Positions 34,082 through 43,359 of a stretch of 64,000 bases of DNA are shown here, in pieces. A program made the position numbers and the translations under genes. This DNA comes from Paenibacillus lacisoli. GTDB taxonomy: Bacteria > Bacillota > Bacilli > Paenibacillales > Paenibacillaceae. Location: assembly GCF_030580655.1 (NCBI RefSeq), contig NZ_JAUQTB010000009.1, positions 92,449 through 156,448 on the forward strand, in the 5' to 3' direction. How positions within the stretch are numbered: the stretch's first letter is position 1; each line of letters opens with the position of its first letter. Below the pieces are notes generated by a model. The model was not told the origin of the DNA. It did not search any database and saw nothing but the letters and a program-made list of their open reading frames with translations.

Positions 34082-34185
34082 GCGTACGCTCCTTTATCCG
34101 TTCCTGATCTTGAATAGTCCATGCCATGTTTTATCAGTATAACAATCATTGCGGTGAATAGGAACGGGAAGCGGAACCGGGACAG

Positions 34186-35313
34186 TTACTTGATGGTCAG
34201 ATTTTTCAGACCCGCGTCAGCTGCCCCCGGTTTCCGCACTTCAGGATACAGCTGCAGCACCAGGGAATCCGGGGAATCCAGGAAGTTGCTGCCGAATTGG
34301 TAGCTGTATCCTTTCTCTGTGTCAATACCGGAGACGGACGATAGCTCTGTCACATGCTCCTGTGTTTTTGCAACCAATTTTGCCGGGGTTAGCTTCGAAA
34401 TCGTATCCTCTTTGATTTTCCAATCTCGATTCACTCTGGCGTCAAACTCAAACTTAACATTCATAACCAAAGGGGACAGCTCCACTTCAGCTAACTTAGC
34501 GGGATAACCGTTAAGCAAAAAGGATTGGGCCGGCTTCAGGATGACCGTTTTGTATTGCGTGAATTTGAGGGACAGATCAAAATTTACAATCATAGATTTG
34601 GAAAATTGGTATTTCCGGTTTTTCCAAAGTGCCGGATCGGTGGAGATACCTGAATCAACAGAAGACACACGGAATTCTGCCTTGAGCTGCTCCGGGAAAG
34701 GCTGGCTGCGGTCCAGCGGGATGGAGGTGATTCCGTACATCTTTTTGGACTCACCTAGACTTGACTTCACGCTCTGGGTCCCTCCCAGCCAACCTAACGT
34801 TTTTGAATTCTGCCGTTGGTTCACTTTCACAGAGGGAATGTCATAGATATCCTGGGTGGTATCGGTCTCACCCGTGTACAGTATAATCAGCCGATTCTCA
34901 TCTGCAGTCACCGCATTCAGCGTAATCTGGTAGGCTCCTTCCTTCACGGTCTGATTGACCATCTGAATATAACCGTGTCTGATCGCCGACTCCAGCGTGT
35001 GCTGGTCAACCGCACGGGACATTACCTGCCGGAATGGAGCCAGCTGTCCCCAATCATCCGCCTGCTGCACGGCAGCCTGGATCGATGGCGAAGAGTTGAA
35101 ATGCTGAACGCCGACCCATACCATGAACACGATTGCTGCCGTCACTACAACAGCCCCGAATTGAAGCCCGGCTGTCCGCAGCCGCTTCCGCCTTTTGCCC
35201 TGCTGCATCCCTCTCCACACCGCACCTGCCGCATCCAGCTCATTCAGGCTATCCTGTTCCTGCTTCATCTGCCGCGCGTCCGCCATTAATCTCTGCTCAT
35301 CAGCATTACGCAT
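34186..35313 (-). CDS. membrane-anchored anti-sigma factor (DUF4179/DUF5643 type)
   Basis: A 375-residue protein: an N-terminal cytoplasmic stretch (about 1-45), one membrane helix (FGAVVVTAAIVFMVWVGV, about 52-70), and a large extracellular region with the DUF4179 then DUF5643 arrangement (DENRLIILYTGETDTT; LKAEFRVSSVD). It overlaps the upstream ECF sigma gene by 8 bases and should hold that sigma factor at the membrane. The outer domain probably senses an envelope signal. Confidence 0.85.
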   Translation of the reverse strand: MRNADEQRLMADARQMKQEQDSLNELDAAGAVWRGMQQGKRRKRLRTAGLQFGAVVVTAAIVFMVWVGVQHFNSSPSIQAAVQQADDWGQLAPFRQVMSRAVDQHTLESAIRHGYIQMVNQTVKEGAYQITLNAVTADENRLIILYTGETDTTQDIYDIPSVKVNQRQNSKTLGWLGGTQSVKSSLGESKKMYGITSIPLDRSQPFPEQLKAEFRVSSVDSGISTDPALWKNRKYQFSKSMIVNFDLSLKFTQYKTVILKPAQSFLLNGYPAKLAEVELSPLVMNVKFEFDARVNRDWKIKEDTISKLTPAKLVAKTQEHVTELSSVSGIDTEKGYSYQFGSNFLDSPDSLVLQLYPEVRKPGAADAGLKNLTIK

Positions 35314-35851
35314 AACCCCATTCCTCCCGGTTCTTCATCAAGGCCCTCAATTGCTTCAGCCCTTTATGCTGCCACGTTTTGACCGTCCCTTCCGGCTTGC
35401 CAAGAATGGCCGCAATATCCATCAGCGTCATGTCATTGTAATATTCCAATACAAGAACATGCCGGTATTTCGGTTTGATCTGCTGAAGGACCGCGTGTAT
35501 TTCCATCCGGTCGTGACGGATCATCACCGGTGCCTCCATCATCTGCTGAAGCACATCCGGCGACTGCGGGACAGCACGCTTGCGGCGCCGCTGTTCATCG
35601 ATGCAGACATAGATCAGAATACGGATGATCCACGGCTTGAACGCCTGTGGATTCCGAAGAGATCCGTATTTAATCCATGCCCTGCAGGTAGCCTCCTGGA
35701 CAGCTTCCAACGCATCATCACGGCTGCGCAGATAGCTGTAGGCAATGTTCATAAGCGTATCCTTATGGGACATAACCATCTGGTAGAAGGTGGTTTCTGC
35801 TTCAGATTTGTGCAGTACAGAGCCTTTGCTTTCCATTTTGACACCAGCCAT
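35306..35851 (-). CDS. ECF RNA polymerase sigma factor
   Basis: A 181-residue sigma factor with region 2 (MNIAYSYLRSRDDALEAVQEATCRAW, about 34-60) and region 4 (IKPKYRHVLVLEYYNDMTLMDIAAILGKPEGTVKTWQHKGL). It resembles the SigV/SigX/SigM type of Bacillus. GAGAGGTG precedes the ATG. The upstream ECF-type promoter at 35881-35908 suggests it transcribes its own operon with the anti-sigma gene. Confidence 0.9.
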   Translation of the reverse strand: MAGVKMESKGSVLHKSEAETTFYQMVMSHKDTLMNIAYSYLRSRDDALEAVQEATCRAWIKYGSLRNPQAFKPWIIRILIYVCIDEQRRRKRAVPQSPDVLQQMMEAPVMIRHDRMEIHAVLQQIKPKYRHVLVLEYYNDMTLMDIAAILGKPEGTVKTWQHKGLKQLRALMKNREEWGYA

Positions 35852-35880
35852 GCTTCACCTCTCTTTCTCTCTATAACTAA

Positions 35881-35908
35881 GACGGCAGAGCCGCCCAAAC
35901 CGTTTTCC
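35881..35908 (-). promoter_or_regulatory. probable ECF-type autoregulatory promoter
   Basis: On the minus strand GGAAAAC (35902-35908), 17 bases, CGTC (35881-35884), close to the SigV/SigX-type GAAAC/CGTC pattern, about 30 bases before the sigma gene. Confidence 0.55.
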
Positions 35909-36058
35909 TTATTTAGGAATCGCCGTATCATAAATATCTGGGTATAGCCAGCTTAATCCTAGGAAGTATATCGCGGAAAATATAAACGGAATTCCGGTCC
36001 GGGAGCCGAACAAACTGAATGATTGGCTGGTTGATTGGAAAACACCAAAAAACCTGTC

Positions 36059-36091
36059 CCTTTCTCTGCCGAAGGCAAAAAAGCAGAAAGG
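36059..36091 (-). terminator. possible terminator after the LRR gene
   Basis: CCTTTCTGC and GCAGAGAAAGG can pair on the minus strand about 30 bases after the LRR stop, with one bulged base. A T-run lies in the loop and another after GGGACAGG, so efficiency is uncertain. Confidence 0.4.
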
Positions 36092-36119
36092 CTTCCCCGC
36101 ACCTTTGTTATATATCATT

Positions 36120-37163
36120 CTAATATAACGAATCCTGGGCTACCGTCACATACTTCAGCTGCTTCATACGGCGGAGAAAAGCCGGCTTCTGCTTGATCAT
36201 GCCCATACCCAGATTCAGATAACGCAGACTTGTGAGCTTCTCCAGCTCAGGCGGCAGCGTTTGAATAGAAGTATACTGGATGGTAAGCTCCTCCAGTCTC
36301 TCCAATTCTCCAATTTCTGGCGGAATGCGGTTTAGAGAGATTTCCTCCTTCGGCTTCGGTTTCCAACCGGGTGCAGGACGGTTCGAGCTGGCACAGCAGA
36401 TATTAAGCTTTTTCAGATTTTTCAGCTTCTGAATGGATGCCGGAATGGCTTCCAGTTCGGCAGACATGATGGTTAAACTCTCGAGCTTGGTCAATTCAAA
36501 CAATCCTTCAGGCAAACGATAGACATCCTGCTCAAAAATCTCCAGCTCACGCAGCTCCGTAAGCTTACGAATACGGTCAGGCAGCTCTGTCAGCCCATGC
36601 CTGCTTATGTACAACCAATCCGTCTTATGTCTAATCGCATCATCCAGCAGACCATCCAGATTCCGGTGAGCCTTTAATTTCAGGAACAGCCCTGGTATCC
36701 GCTCCATCAGTTTCACTGCCTCGTCTTCGGTTACTTCCATGCCGTACATACGTTCATGCACAATGGAGTATAGATAGTCTCCACCGCCTTTTTTCACAAA
36801 ACACAGGTCTTCAGGCAGGTTCGGATAAATCCAATCCGATAATCGGTCCGCCACCTGCTTCAGCAATTGACCGCTTTCCTCACAGCATCGGTACCAATAG
36901 TAGGTTCCAGCAGTATAAAAAGCATGGCTGCGGTAAGTCTCTCTTATTCGTGAAACATCCTCCTGATCATCGCCATCTATGACGATCTTTTTCTCCAGGT
37001 AAGGCTCCAGCCTGTTCAGCACGGCCCAATAGCGGCTCCGGTCTACGTCAGGTGCATCCCCGAATTTCTCCCCGAGCACAAAGTACTCCGAATGCTGAAC
37101 CGCCACGTCAATAATCTGTTGATAAGCTTGACCCCTGGGGTCTGTATACAGTTGCACCAGCAC
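36120..37163 (-). CDS. leucine-rich-repeat protein
   Basis: A 347-residue soluble protein. Residues 1-165 form an unrecognised alpha/beta region; residues about 185-340 hold six or so leucine-rich repeats of the bacterial type (LTELPDRIRKLTELRELEIF; LPEGLFELTKLESLTIMSA; IQTLPPELEKLTSLRYLNLG). Such repeats bind other proteins. The first 57 codons are repeated almost perfectly at 38905-39063, beyond the CAP-domain gene. An AAGGATGAG stretch precedes the ATG. Confidence 0.85.
   Translation of the reverse strand: MLVQLYTDPRGQAYQQIIDVAVQHSEYFVLGEKFGDAPDVDRSRYWAVLNRLEPYLEKKIVIDGDDQEDVSRIRETYRSHAFYTAGTYYWYRCCEESGQLLKQVADRLSDWIYPNLPEDLCFVKKGGGDYLYSIVHERMYGMEVTEDEAVKLMERIPGLFLKLKAHRNLDGLLDDAIRHKTDWLYISRHGLTELPDRIRKLTELRELEIFEQDVYRLPEGLFELTKLESLTIMSAELEAIPASIQKLKNLKKLNICCASSNRPAPGWKPKPKEEISLNRIPPEIGELERLEELTIQYTSIQTLPPELEKLTSLRYLNLGMGMIKQKPAFLRRMKQLKYVTVAQDSLY
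36998..37156. repeat. 159-bp direct repeat, copy 1 (inside the intact LRR gene)
   Basis: 157 of 159 bases equal 38905-39063 in the same orientation. This copy encodes the N-terminus of the intact LRR protein. Confidence 0.95.
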
Positions 37164-37207
37164 TCATCCTTTCCTGTGTCATAATAAATAGGGCATATCA
37201 CAAAATC

Positions 37208-37253
37208 AAAAAAACAGTCGGCTGGCTGGCCTATGCAGCATTCCGACTGTTTT
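37208..37253 (-). terminator. terminator of the CAP-domain gene
   Basis: AACAGTCGG and CCGACTGTT pair across about 21 bases; the minus strand continues in a long T-run. It lies about 45 bases after the CAP-gene stop. Confidence 0.7.
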
Positions 37254-37295
37254 CAACTGCTTTAATTTTGGTATTACCTCCGAAAGATTTCCCTT

Positions 37296-38750
37296 CTATT
37301 CAAAGTAATACGTAACATTCGAATTGCTGGCCGTAGGGATCATGTACATATAGTTTTGGCCGCTGATCTGCAAGTAGATGTTCAGATCGGACACATCCAG
37401 ATTACGAACAGTGAGACTAAATCGACCCTCAGCATCCAGCGTTACATTCTCTGTCCGAATATATTTTTCTTCAGGTGAAGGACCATTAATCTGAAAAGAG
37501 AACTTTTGGTTAGCGTAAGCCGTGAGTGTTCCCCGTACCTTCAGCGTACGATCGGCCGTATACTCAAACTTCATCAGATGGTTATCCAGAACATCCTGGC
37601 CACCTTCATCCGGTTCATTAGGCTGTGTTCCAGGGTCCTGAGGATTTGCCCCAGGATTCTGTGGATCGGTTACAGGCTCCTGTGAAGAGGGATTAACCGT
37701 AAAGAAACGCGTCTGATATGAGATTTCTGCTTTGGAACCGTCCTTTTTTTTCAGACCTGTAATCCGGACATTGAACGTATCTCCCTCCTTTAGGGATTTC
37801 AGATTATCTGGGCGGAAAATGACCGCATAATTATAACCGTAACCATCTGTATTAACGTTAAAAAAGGCCTTGGAAGGGTCACTGCTATTCGAGTTTTCCG
37901 CTCCCAGAACCCAAGTCTTCTGATCGGCTGAACCGATAATTTCCACCTGAACATCTTTAGTTGAGGGTTTTGCGAAGACGTCTGGATTCAGCTGTGCGGA
38001 CCAGGCTTGCGAAGCCTGAAATGCCTCAATAGGGAATGCTCCTTTGTTAGGGTACAGACTGTAATTATAGTTGGGCTTTCCTGAACGGCTGGTATCCATG
38101 ACCTGCATGGTGCTGAAATGACTCGCATAGTTTTTGTTATCCCGGGATGCCATCCCGAAGCCGACCTTCTTCAGTTGAGGACTCAAAATCCAGCGGCGGT
38201 GACCAAGTGCAGCAATATTGCTCACGTCCGAATCATCCATGTAAGCTTCAATACTTTTGACGGCCAGATTGCCGGAGGCATTATAGGACGCGTAAAGGTT
38301 GGAACTGGAAGCCGATTTGGCACCTAGATCAAAGAAATCCTTGGGCATGTCTGCGGGGCGAGCCGGGAAATGAGTCAATTCCCCCGTAGAGACAACAACC
38401 GCGCCATGCTGAGCCTGACGATTGAGCTCAGGGTCCAGAACGAGATCTCCGTCCAAGCCGGAAAGATAGCGATAGAAGTTAGCTGCACGCAGAGCCTGTT
38501 CCAGAGATGTATCACTTACTACCCCAGCTACGTAAGGAGCCTTGGCGGAAGGAGCTTGTGTGAATGTGGCTGGCTGATCCTTGCCGCTCATCCATTGCGC
38601 CCATTTTTGGTTGATCTCTTGCTCGCTTCGTCCAGGCAGCTCACTGTCGACGGAGGCAGCCGATATCTGCTGCGTGCCGAGCAGCACAAACATCAGACTG
38701 ACCAGCGGAAGCGTAAATAACCAGCGTATGTACCCTTTTGGATTAAACAT
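37296..38750 (-). CDS. secreted CAP-domain (SCP/PR-1) protein
   Basis: A 484-residue exported protein with a signal peptide (IRWLFTLPLVSLMFVLLGTQ, cleaved near ISAA-S). The CAP domain spans about 80-210: NFYRYLSGLDGDLVLDPELN, AQHGAVVVSTGELTHFP and IAALGHRRWILSPQ carry the family's histidine and acidic residues. A second beta-rich domain follows, a Pro/Asn/Gly linker (TDPQNPGANPQDPGTQPNEP), then a C-terminal beta-sandwich. Bacterial CAP proteins are often spore or cell-surface factors (YkwD-like). It is flanked by the two copies of the LRR 5' repeat. Confidence 0.88.
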   Translation of the reverse strand: MFNPKGYIRWLFTLPLVSLMFVLLGTQQISAASVDSELPGRSEQEINQKWAQWMSGKDQPATFTQAPSAKAPYVAGVVSDTSLEQALRAANFYRYLSGLDGDLVLDPELNRQAQHGAVVVSTGELTHFPARPADMPKDFFDLGAKSASSSNLYASYNASGNLAVKSIEAYMDDSDVSNIAALGHRRWILSPQLKKVGFGMASRDNKNYASHFSTMQVMDTSRSGKPNYNYSLYPNKGAFPIEAFQASQAWSAQLNPDVFAKPSTKDVQVEIIGSADQKTWVLGAENSNSSDPSKAFFNVNTDGYGYNYAVIFRPDNLKSLKEGDTFNVRITGLKKKDGSKAEISYQTRFFTVNPSSQEPVTDPQNPGANPQDPGTQPNEPDEGGQDVLDNHLMKFEYTADRTLKVRGTLTAYANQKFSFQINGPSPEEKYIRTENVTLDAEGRFSLTVRNLDVSDLNIYLQISGQNYMYMIPTASNSNVTYYFE

Positions 38751-38827
38751 GTTTCAATCTCCTTCTAATTGTAAAATGTAAATATTATGTATTCAATGTA
38801 TTTTATCGACAAAAAAGGGATAATTGT

Positions 38828-39070
38828 TTAATCAATATAAGATATTGAACGGGAGTGCCCGAATATAAAATGAGACACCTGACAGATTGCAAATTTCTTC
38901 TCTTGGTAAGGCTCCAGCCTGTTCAGCACGGCCCAATAGCGGCTCCGGTCTACGTCAGGTGCATCCCCGAATTTCTCCCCGAGCACAAAGTACTCCGAAT
39001 GCTGAACCGCCACGTCAATAACCTGTTGATAAGCTTGACCCCTCGGGTCTGTATACAGTTGCATTGGCAT
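38828..39070 (-). pseudogene. truncated duplicate of the LRR gene, N-terminal 57 codons only
   Basis: An 80-codon frame. Residues 3-57 (QLYTDPRGQAYQQVIDVAVQ onward to NRLEPYQEKK) match the start of the LRR protein with two or three changes; the rest is unrelated and stops. No repeats remain, so it cannot do the same job. It lies downstream of the CAP gene promoter region and before the DUF4272-gene terminator. Confidence 0.85.
38905..39063. repeat. 159-bp direct repeat, copy 2 (in the truncated LRR copy)
   Basis: Near-identical to 36998-37156, 1907 bases away in the same orientation. Recombination between the copies would delete the CAP-domain gene. Confidence 0.95.
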
Positions 39071-39108
39071 CTCCCCGTTCTTTTATCTTAAAAATACAAT
39101 GTTAATAC

Positions 39109-39131
39109 AAAAAGCCGGCCTTACGGCCGGC
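39109..39131 (-). terminator. terminator of the DUF4272 gene
   Basis: GCCGGCC and GGCCGGC pair around TTAC (39114-39131), with TTTTT following on the minus strand. Confidence 0.85.
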
Positions 39132-39196
39132 CAGGTGCATCAGTTAGATCAGGTACTTCAGGTACATCATCCTGCAGCGCCCCCTATCACAGCAGC

Positions 39197-40378
39197 TTAA
39201 GTATCCGTCCGGACTTCATCCCAATCCTGGCCCATATACCCTGCAAGCCAGTTCAGCGTACGGTGACGTTCATAGACCACACCGCTGTCCAGTCCGCCCG
39301 GTACGGGCTGTTCTCGAATACGGCTGTCCACACATATCCAGTCATACCGGTAGATCAGATCGACGGCGTCCAGAATCTCATCCGGACTGCGCAGATGCGA
39401 GGCGGCAGCAAAGGCTTCATAGCTGTCAAACTGCTGCAGCAGAGAGACTGCCCCCGCGACGTCACAGATCTGGTCTGGTGCGCCAAGTTCATCCACGTGG
39501 CCTAGAGCCCACAGCAGCACCCAGAATCCTTCATATCCCCACGAGTAACCAACCGCCTCCGTCGCGTCCGGCTGCTCATGGCCAATGAATTCCTGCTCTT
39601 TTGGTGAAAAAAAGCTGTCCGCTTCATACTGCCCGATCACCCGCTGAATGAGCTGACGCGTATCTTCAAGGCTCTCCCCGGCTCCGATACATTCACCTTT
39701 GAGTGCTGTAATGCAGAGCGCGATAGCGCGCCGGACCGTCTCTTCTTGCGAACGGATACCCGGAGCGGCTTCATCTCCCCACAGCGCAGGAAGATATTCG
39801 TTTACCGGGATACCCTGCTCCCGCAGCAGCGCTTCCGTATGTGCCTTGCGGCTCTTGCCGGACACACTGTCCTCCAGTTCCCCATGCAGGAAGCTGGAAG
39901 GCGCCGTCACCCGATAATCGTCCGCGTTCATGCGCCCCTGGGTATCCAGCAGCAGCGTTCCGTCCGGGGTGAGCAGTTCGCTGGATTCCCATAACATCAG
40001 ACCATCCAGTTCCTGAATGATGCGGAGCAGCTCTGCGCGTACAGCATCGCTGATATCGGAATCCGATTCAATACCTATCACCATCTGCAGGGTGCTGATC
40101 TTGATCAGTACCTTCTCATGGAGTTTCGGATTCTCTGCCGGAATCTGACGGAAGAAGTTTTCCATCTCTTTGAGCATGGCGGCAAACTCCTCAGGATGTG
40201 TCTTGCTGGTCATGATGTTAAAGGTCTTAATTTTACGGTTGAGCCAGCTCCCGCTCTTGACCTGAATGCGGCACCCGTTTCCGCTGACGTCCATCTTGGC
40301 GTTCGGATAAATTGAACGAATCATTCCTTCGACCTGCCCCAGATCAAAGGTAGAGCTGTATAATGCACAATTCTTCAT
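39197..40378 (-). CDS. DUF4272 domain-containing protein
   Basis: A 393-residue soluble protein. The second half matches DUF4272: ETVRRAIALCITALKGECIG near residue 225, VGYSWGYEGFWVLLWALGHV near 290, and DEILDAVDLIYRYDWICVDS near 345. No enzymatic role is established for the family. It runs with the next minus-strand gene upstream (40475-41152), about 95 bases apart, and both are probably one transcript. Confidence 0.82.
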   Translation of the reverse strand: MKNCALYSSTFDLGQVEGMIRSIYPNAKMDVSGNGCRIQVKSGSWLNRKIKTFNIMTSKTHPEEFAAMLKEMENFFRQIPAENPKLHEKVLIKISTLQMVIGIESDSDISDAVRAELLRIIQELDGLMLWESSELLTPDGTLLLDTQGRMNADDYRVTAPSSFLHGELEDSVSGKSRKAHTEALLREQGIPVNEYLPALWGDEAAPGIRSQEETVRRAIALCITALKGECIGAGESLEDTRQLIQRVIGQYEADSFFSPKEQEFIGHEQPDATEAVGYSWGYEGFWVLLWALGHVDELGAPDQICDVAGAVSLLQQFDSYEAFAAASHLRSPDEILDAVDLIYRYDWICVDSRIREQPVPGGLDSGVVYERHRTLNWLAGYMGQDWDEVRTDT

Positions 40379-40474
40379 GTTGTAGCCCTCCCGTCTTCTC
40401 TAAGGTTGTACTCTCTTGCTGCAGGACCGCCTGCAGTGTCTGCGGCTACTGCATTCCATCATCGTCATCAAGGG

Positions 40475-41152
40475 CTAGTCCGGCTGCACCGGCCAGCCCA
40501 TCACCTGAAGTTCGCGCATTGCGGCATCGGCATCACGCTCTGGATGAAGATCAGCAATCAGCTGTTCGTCTACCGCTTCACCGCCGAAAATCCGGCTGAC
40601 GCTAACCAGCGGCAGATCATGTTCCAGACCATAATAGTCCTGCGCCCAATCGATATAATCCCGTGAGGTCTCCCCCAGATAACCAAACAAAAAGTCGGCT
40701 CCGCCAGCTTGTAATGCCTCCTGCTCATCTAAATCCCGGAGTGTACCGCACAGCCAGGCATGATCTTCAACACGCCTCCACAGACAAAATGTTACATCTT
40801 CTCCTCCCAGCTCATCCGAATGCTGCTGGAGCAGCCGGAACAGGGAATCCGGCATTCCGTCATACATGCCCGGCCAGATGCAGCCATCCTTCTGCACGTG
40901 CGGGCTGAGTGAGGACTCATGGTCGAATCCTTGGATAATCGTGCCTATTTCGCTAAATAGGACAAACATCTGATCTCCTGCACCGTTATCGATGCACGCC
41001 AGCTCCAGACCAGGCTGCCAGGCTGCATCATATCGGTGTACCCGCAGCCAGTCCTCGTCACAGAGCAGAATATCGAGTGCCGCCAGTTTGCGCATACGTA
41101 CTTTCAGGTCTGCCGGATTCGGCAGATTTAGACCTTGCCAAGCCGTCATCAT
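40475..41152 (-). CDS. hypothetical protein beside the DUF4272 gene
   Basis: A 225-residue acidic soluble protein (MTAWQGLNLPNPADLKVRMR ... LHPERDADAAMRELQVMGWP). It has many tryptophans and aspartates, no membrane segment and no catalytic motif I recognise. Two adjacent ATG codons follow GGGAAGGA. The overall look (compact, acidic, SUKH-neighbouring) is like immunity proteins, but that is inference. Confidence 0.7.
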   Translation of the reverse strand: MMTAWQGLNLPNPADLKVRMRKLAALDILLCDEDWLRVHRYDAAWQPGLELACIDNGAGDQMFVLFSEIGTIIQGFDHESSLSPHVQKDGCIWPGMYDGMPDSLFRLLQQHSDELGGEDVTFCLWRRVEDHAWLCGTLRDLDEQEALQAGGADFLFGYLGETSRDYIDWAQDYYGLEHDLPLVSVSRIFGGEAVDEQLIADLHPERDADAAMRELQVMGWPVQPD

Positions 41153-41332
41153 TCCTTCCCTCCAACCCCAGTCTGACGAATTGCAAATTCCACTTGAAAC
41201 AACCTATCATATTATGTGTAATAAACTAGAGTGCAAGATTCGTGCACCTCACTTCATTGTAACTTAGACATCCTGAATATTAAAATGCTCTGAAATGTAA
41301 TTCATTCTGCCCGGAAAGGAGTCCTGCACCTT

Positions 41333-42712
41333 ATGAAGCTATTTATTCACCGCAAGGATCTGCGTACCCATGACCTTCCTGCCTGGGAAGCCATCCGATA
41401 CAGTCAGGAGCCCAGTCTCCATATTCTGATCCTGGAGCCGTTCCTGCTGAAGCGTGGCGAGCGGTACCGCGAACACAGCGGAATTAACTTCCTGAATCAC
41501 GCTGCCAGCCTCAACGAAGTCTACCGCCGGCAGGACCGGCAGCTGAATATACTCTTTGGCGAACCGGCTGAAATTGTTCACCGGCTGCTGGAGACCCATC
41601 CCATTAATGAGATATTGGCCCACCGTAATTTCACGCCTTATGGCAGACAGCGGGATAATCAGCTGCAGGAGATTGCTGCTGCAAGAGGAGTCTCTTTCAC
41701 CGCATATGATGAAGAAACCTTGGCGGATCTGTCCGACTTCAACGAATGGAACGGGCGTTCAGAACCTTATAAAGTTTATACGCCGTTCTATCGCCGCTGG
41801 AACACCTTTATGCGTGAGCATGCCCGTCCGCCTTATGGAACGGCCTTGGAACAATTGCAGACCTGCCAAGCAGATCAGACGCTGCTCGACCAGTATGCTG
41901 TTCCCAGCGAGATTGTTAAGCAAATGGAAGATGCGCTGCAATCCGGACAGGCAGGTGGACATGCTGAGTACTGGCAGTCTTTCGAGCACTTCTTGACCGA
42001 GCGCATCACAGACTATGCCGACGGACGGGACCGTTATGCCTGGGAAGGAACGAGCATGGTCAGCCGTCACTTGAATGTAGGCGCATTATCGGTCCGTGAC
42101 ATCTATCAGCGGATCAGCACCATGGAGGAGACCCCTGAGAGCTGGCTGCGGCAGCTGGCCTGGCGGGACTTTTATCTCTTCCAGGCCCGCCAGAATCCGG
42201 ACTTTTTCACCTATGAGAAGCGTTTTGATTTCACGGACCTGTCCACAGATCATCTCCAGGCATGGGCGGAGGGACGAACCGGAATTCCGGTCATTGATGC
42301 GGCCATGAAGCAGCTGAATGAGACCGGCTGGATGCCGAACCGGCTGCGGATGGTTACCGCAATGTTCCTGACCAAGAATCTCGGCTGTCCGTTCATCTAT
42401 GGCGAGCGTTATTTCCGCCTGAAGCTGACGGATTATGATAATGTGCTGAACCGGGGCGGCTGGCTGTGGTCCTCTTCATTGGGCTTTGATGCATCCCCTT
42501 ATTTCCGGGTCATGAATCCGGTGACACAGTCCCAGACCCACGATCCGGATGGTCATTATTTGCGGCGCTGGCTGCCTGAACGCGCTCATCTCGGCAGCAA
42601 GGAGATTCATCTTCCGGGCCCGGATGCCATTGTGGATCTGAAACGTTCACGAGCGCTTGCGATCGAGACGTACAAACGGATTCTGCAGACGAGCGAACAG
42701 CCGCAGTCCTAA
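41333..42712 (+). CDS. phr: deoxyribodipyrimidine photolyase (cryptochrome/photolyase family)
   Basis: A 459-residue light-driven DNA repair enzyme that splits cyclobutane pyrimidine dimers using FADH-. The N-terminal Rossmann domain starts FIHRKDLRTHDLPAWEA. The FAD-binding C-terminal half has EGTSMVSRHLNVGALSVRDI, QLAWRDFYLFQARQNP, GIPVIDAAMKQLNETGWMPN, RLRMVTAMFLTKNL and SSSLGFDASPYFRVMNPV, all hallmarks of the family. GGAAAGGAG precedes the ATG. It is a single-gene unit. Confidence 0.95.
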   Translation: MKLFIHRKDLRTHDLPAWEAIRYSQEPSLHILILEPFLLKRGERYREHSGINFLNHAASLNEVYRRQDRQLNILFGEPAEIVHRLLETHPINEILAHRNFTPYGRQRDNQLQEIAAARGVSFTAYDEETLADLSDFNEWNGRSEPYKVYTPFYRRWNTFMREHARPPYGTALEQLQTCQADQTLLDQYAVPSEIVKQMEDALQSGQAGGHAEYWQSFEHFLTERITDYADGRDRYAWEGTSMVSRHLNVGALSVRDIYQRISTMEETPESWLRQLAWRDFYLFQARQNPDFFTYEKRFDFTDLSTDHLQAWAEGRTGIPVIDAAMKQLNETGWMPNRLRMVTAMFLTKNLGCPFIYGERYFRLKLTDYDNVLNRGGWLWSSSLGFDASPYFRVMNPVTQSQTHDPDGHYLRRWLPERAHLGSKEIHLPGPDAIVDLKRSRALAIETYKRILQTSEQPQS

Positions 42713-42735
42713 AAATAAACGGAAACGATATATGG

Positions 42736-42788
42736 AATAACCCGCAGGAACCGTCTCTATGTTAACCAGAGCCGGACTGCGGGTTATT
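42736..42788. terminator. bidirectional terminator between photolyase and VTT-domain genes
   Basis: AATAACCCGCAG and CTGCGGGTTATT pair fully around an inner hairpin. It overlaps the last codons of the minus-strand VTT gene. Confidence 0.8.
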
Positions 42789-43352
42789 GTTTTGTTTAGG
42801 TACTGATCTTTTTCGAAACAGGAGCACAATCATCAGAACAGCGGCCAGGGACAACAGCAGTTTACCCTGCCAGCCCCATTTCAGCATCTGGTAAACAGAA
42901 TATCCCTCTATCAGAATAGCCGGTATTTTACCCAGACTGCTGGCCGTAACAAAGACTGGCAGCGAGGTCCGTCCAAGCGCAGCGATCAGCGTGATGACGC
43001 CTGACGGGACAAAGGGCAGAAAACGAAGCGCCAGAATAAGCATAAACGACTCTTTTCCTTCGGCATCCAGCAGCCGCTGAATCCAGTTCAAGTGCAGGAC
43101 ACGATGATCTGCCGCACGACGAAGACCTTTTCGATACAGAACGAAGGACACCACTGCTCCGATCGCTTCCCCGGCCCAGGATAAGATCATGCCTTCCGCC
43201 AATCCGAACACTGCAAGATTCGCCGCTGTAAGGAAGACACTCGGCACAACACCGAGCAGACTGATCACTACATTGATTCCGATGCTTAGCACATAGCCGG
43301 CCGGGCCATACAGCTCCAGCCAATAAATAATCCAATCTCTTAACTCTGTCAT
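42762..43352 (-). CDS. TVP38/TMEM64 (VTT-domain) membrane protein
   Basis: A 196-residue integral membrane protein with the VTT/DedA-like pattern: GINVVISLLGVVPSVFLTAA (re-entrant loop), WAGEAIGAVVSFVLYRKG, and LRFLPFVPSGVITLIAALGR. Such proteins are linked to lipid flipping and membrane stability. No ribosome binding site is seen before the ATG; instead a promoter ends seven bases upstream, which suggests a leaderless message. Confidence 0.85.
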   Translation of the reverse strand: MTELRDWIIYWLELYGPAGYVLSIGINVVISLLGVVPSVFLTAANLAVFGLAEGMILSWAGEAIGAVVSFVLYRKGLRRAADHRVLHLNWIQRLLDAEGKESFMLILALRFLPFVPSGVITLIAALGRTSLPVFVTASSLGKIPAILIEGYSVYQMLKWGWQGKLLLSLAAVLMIVLLFRKRSVPKQNNNPQSGSG

Positions 43353-43359
43353 AGCAACT

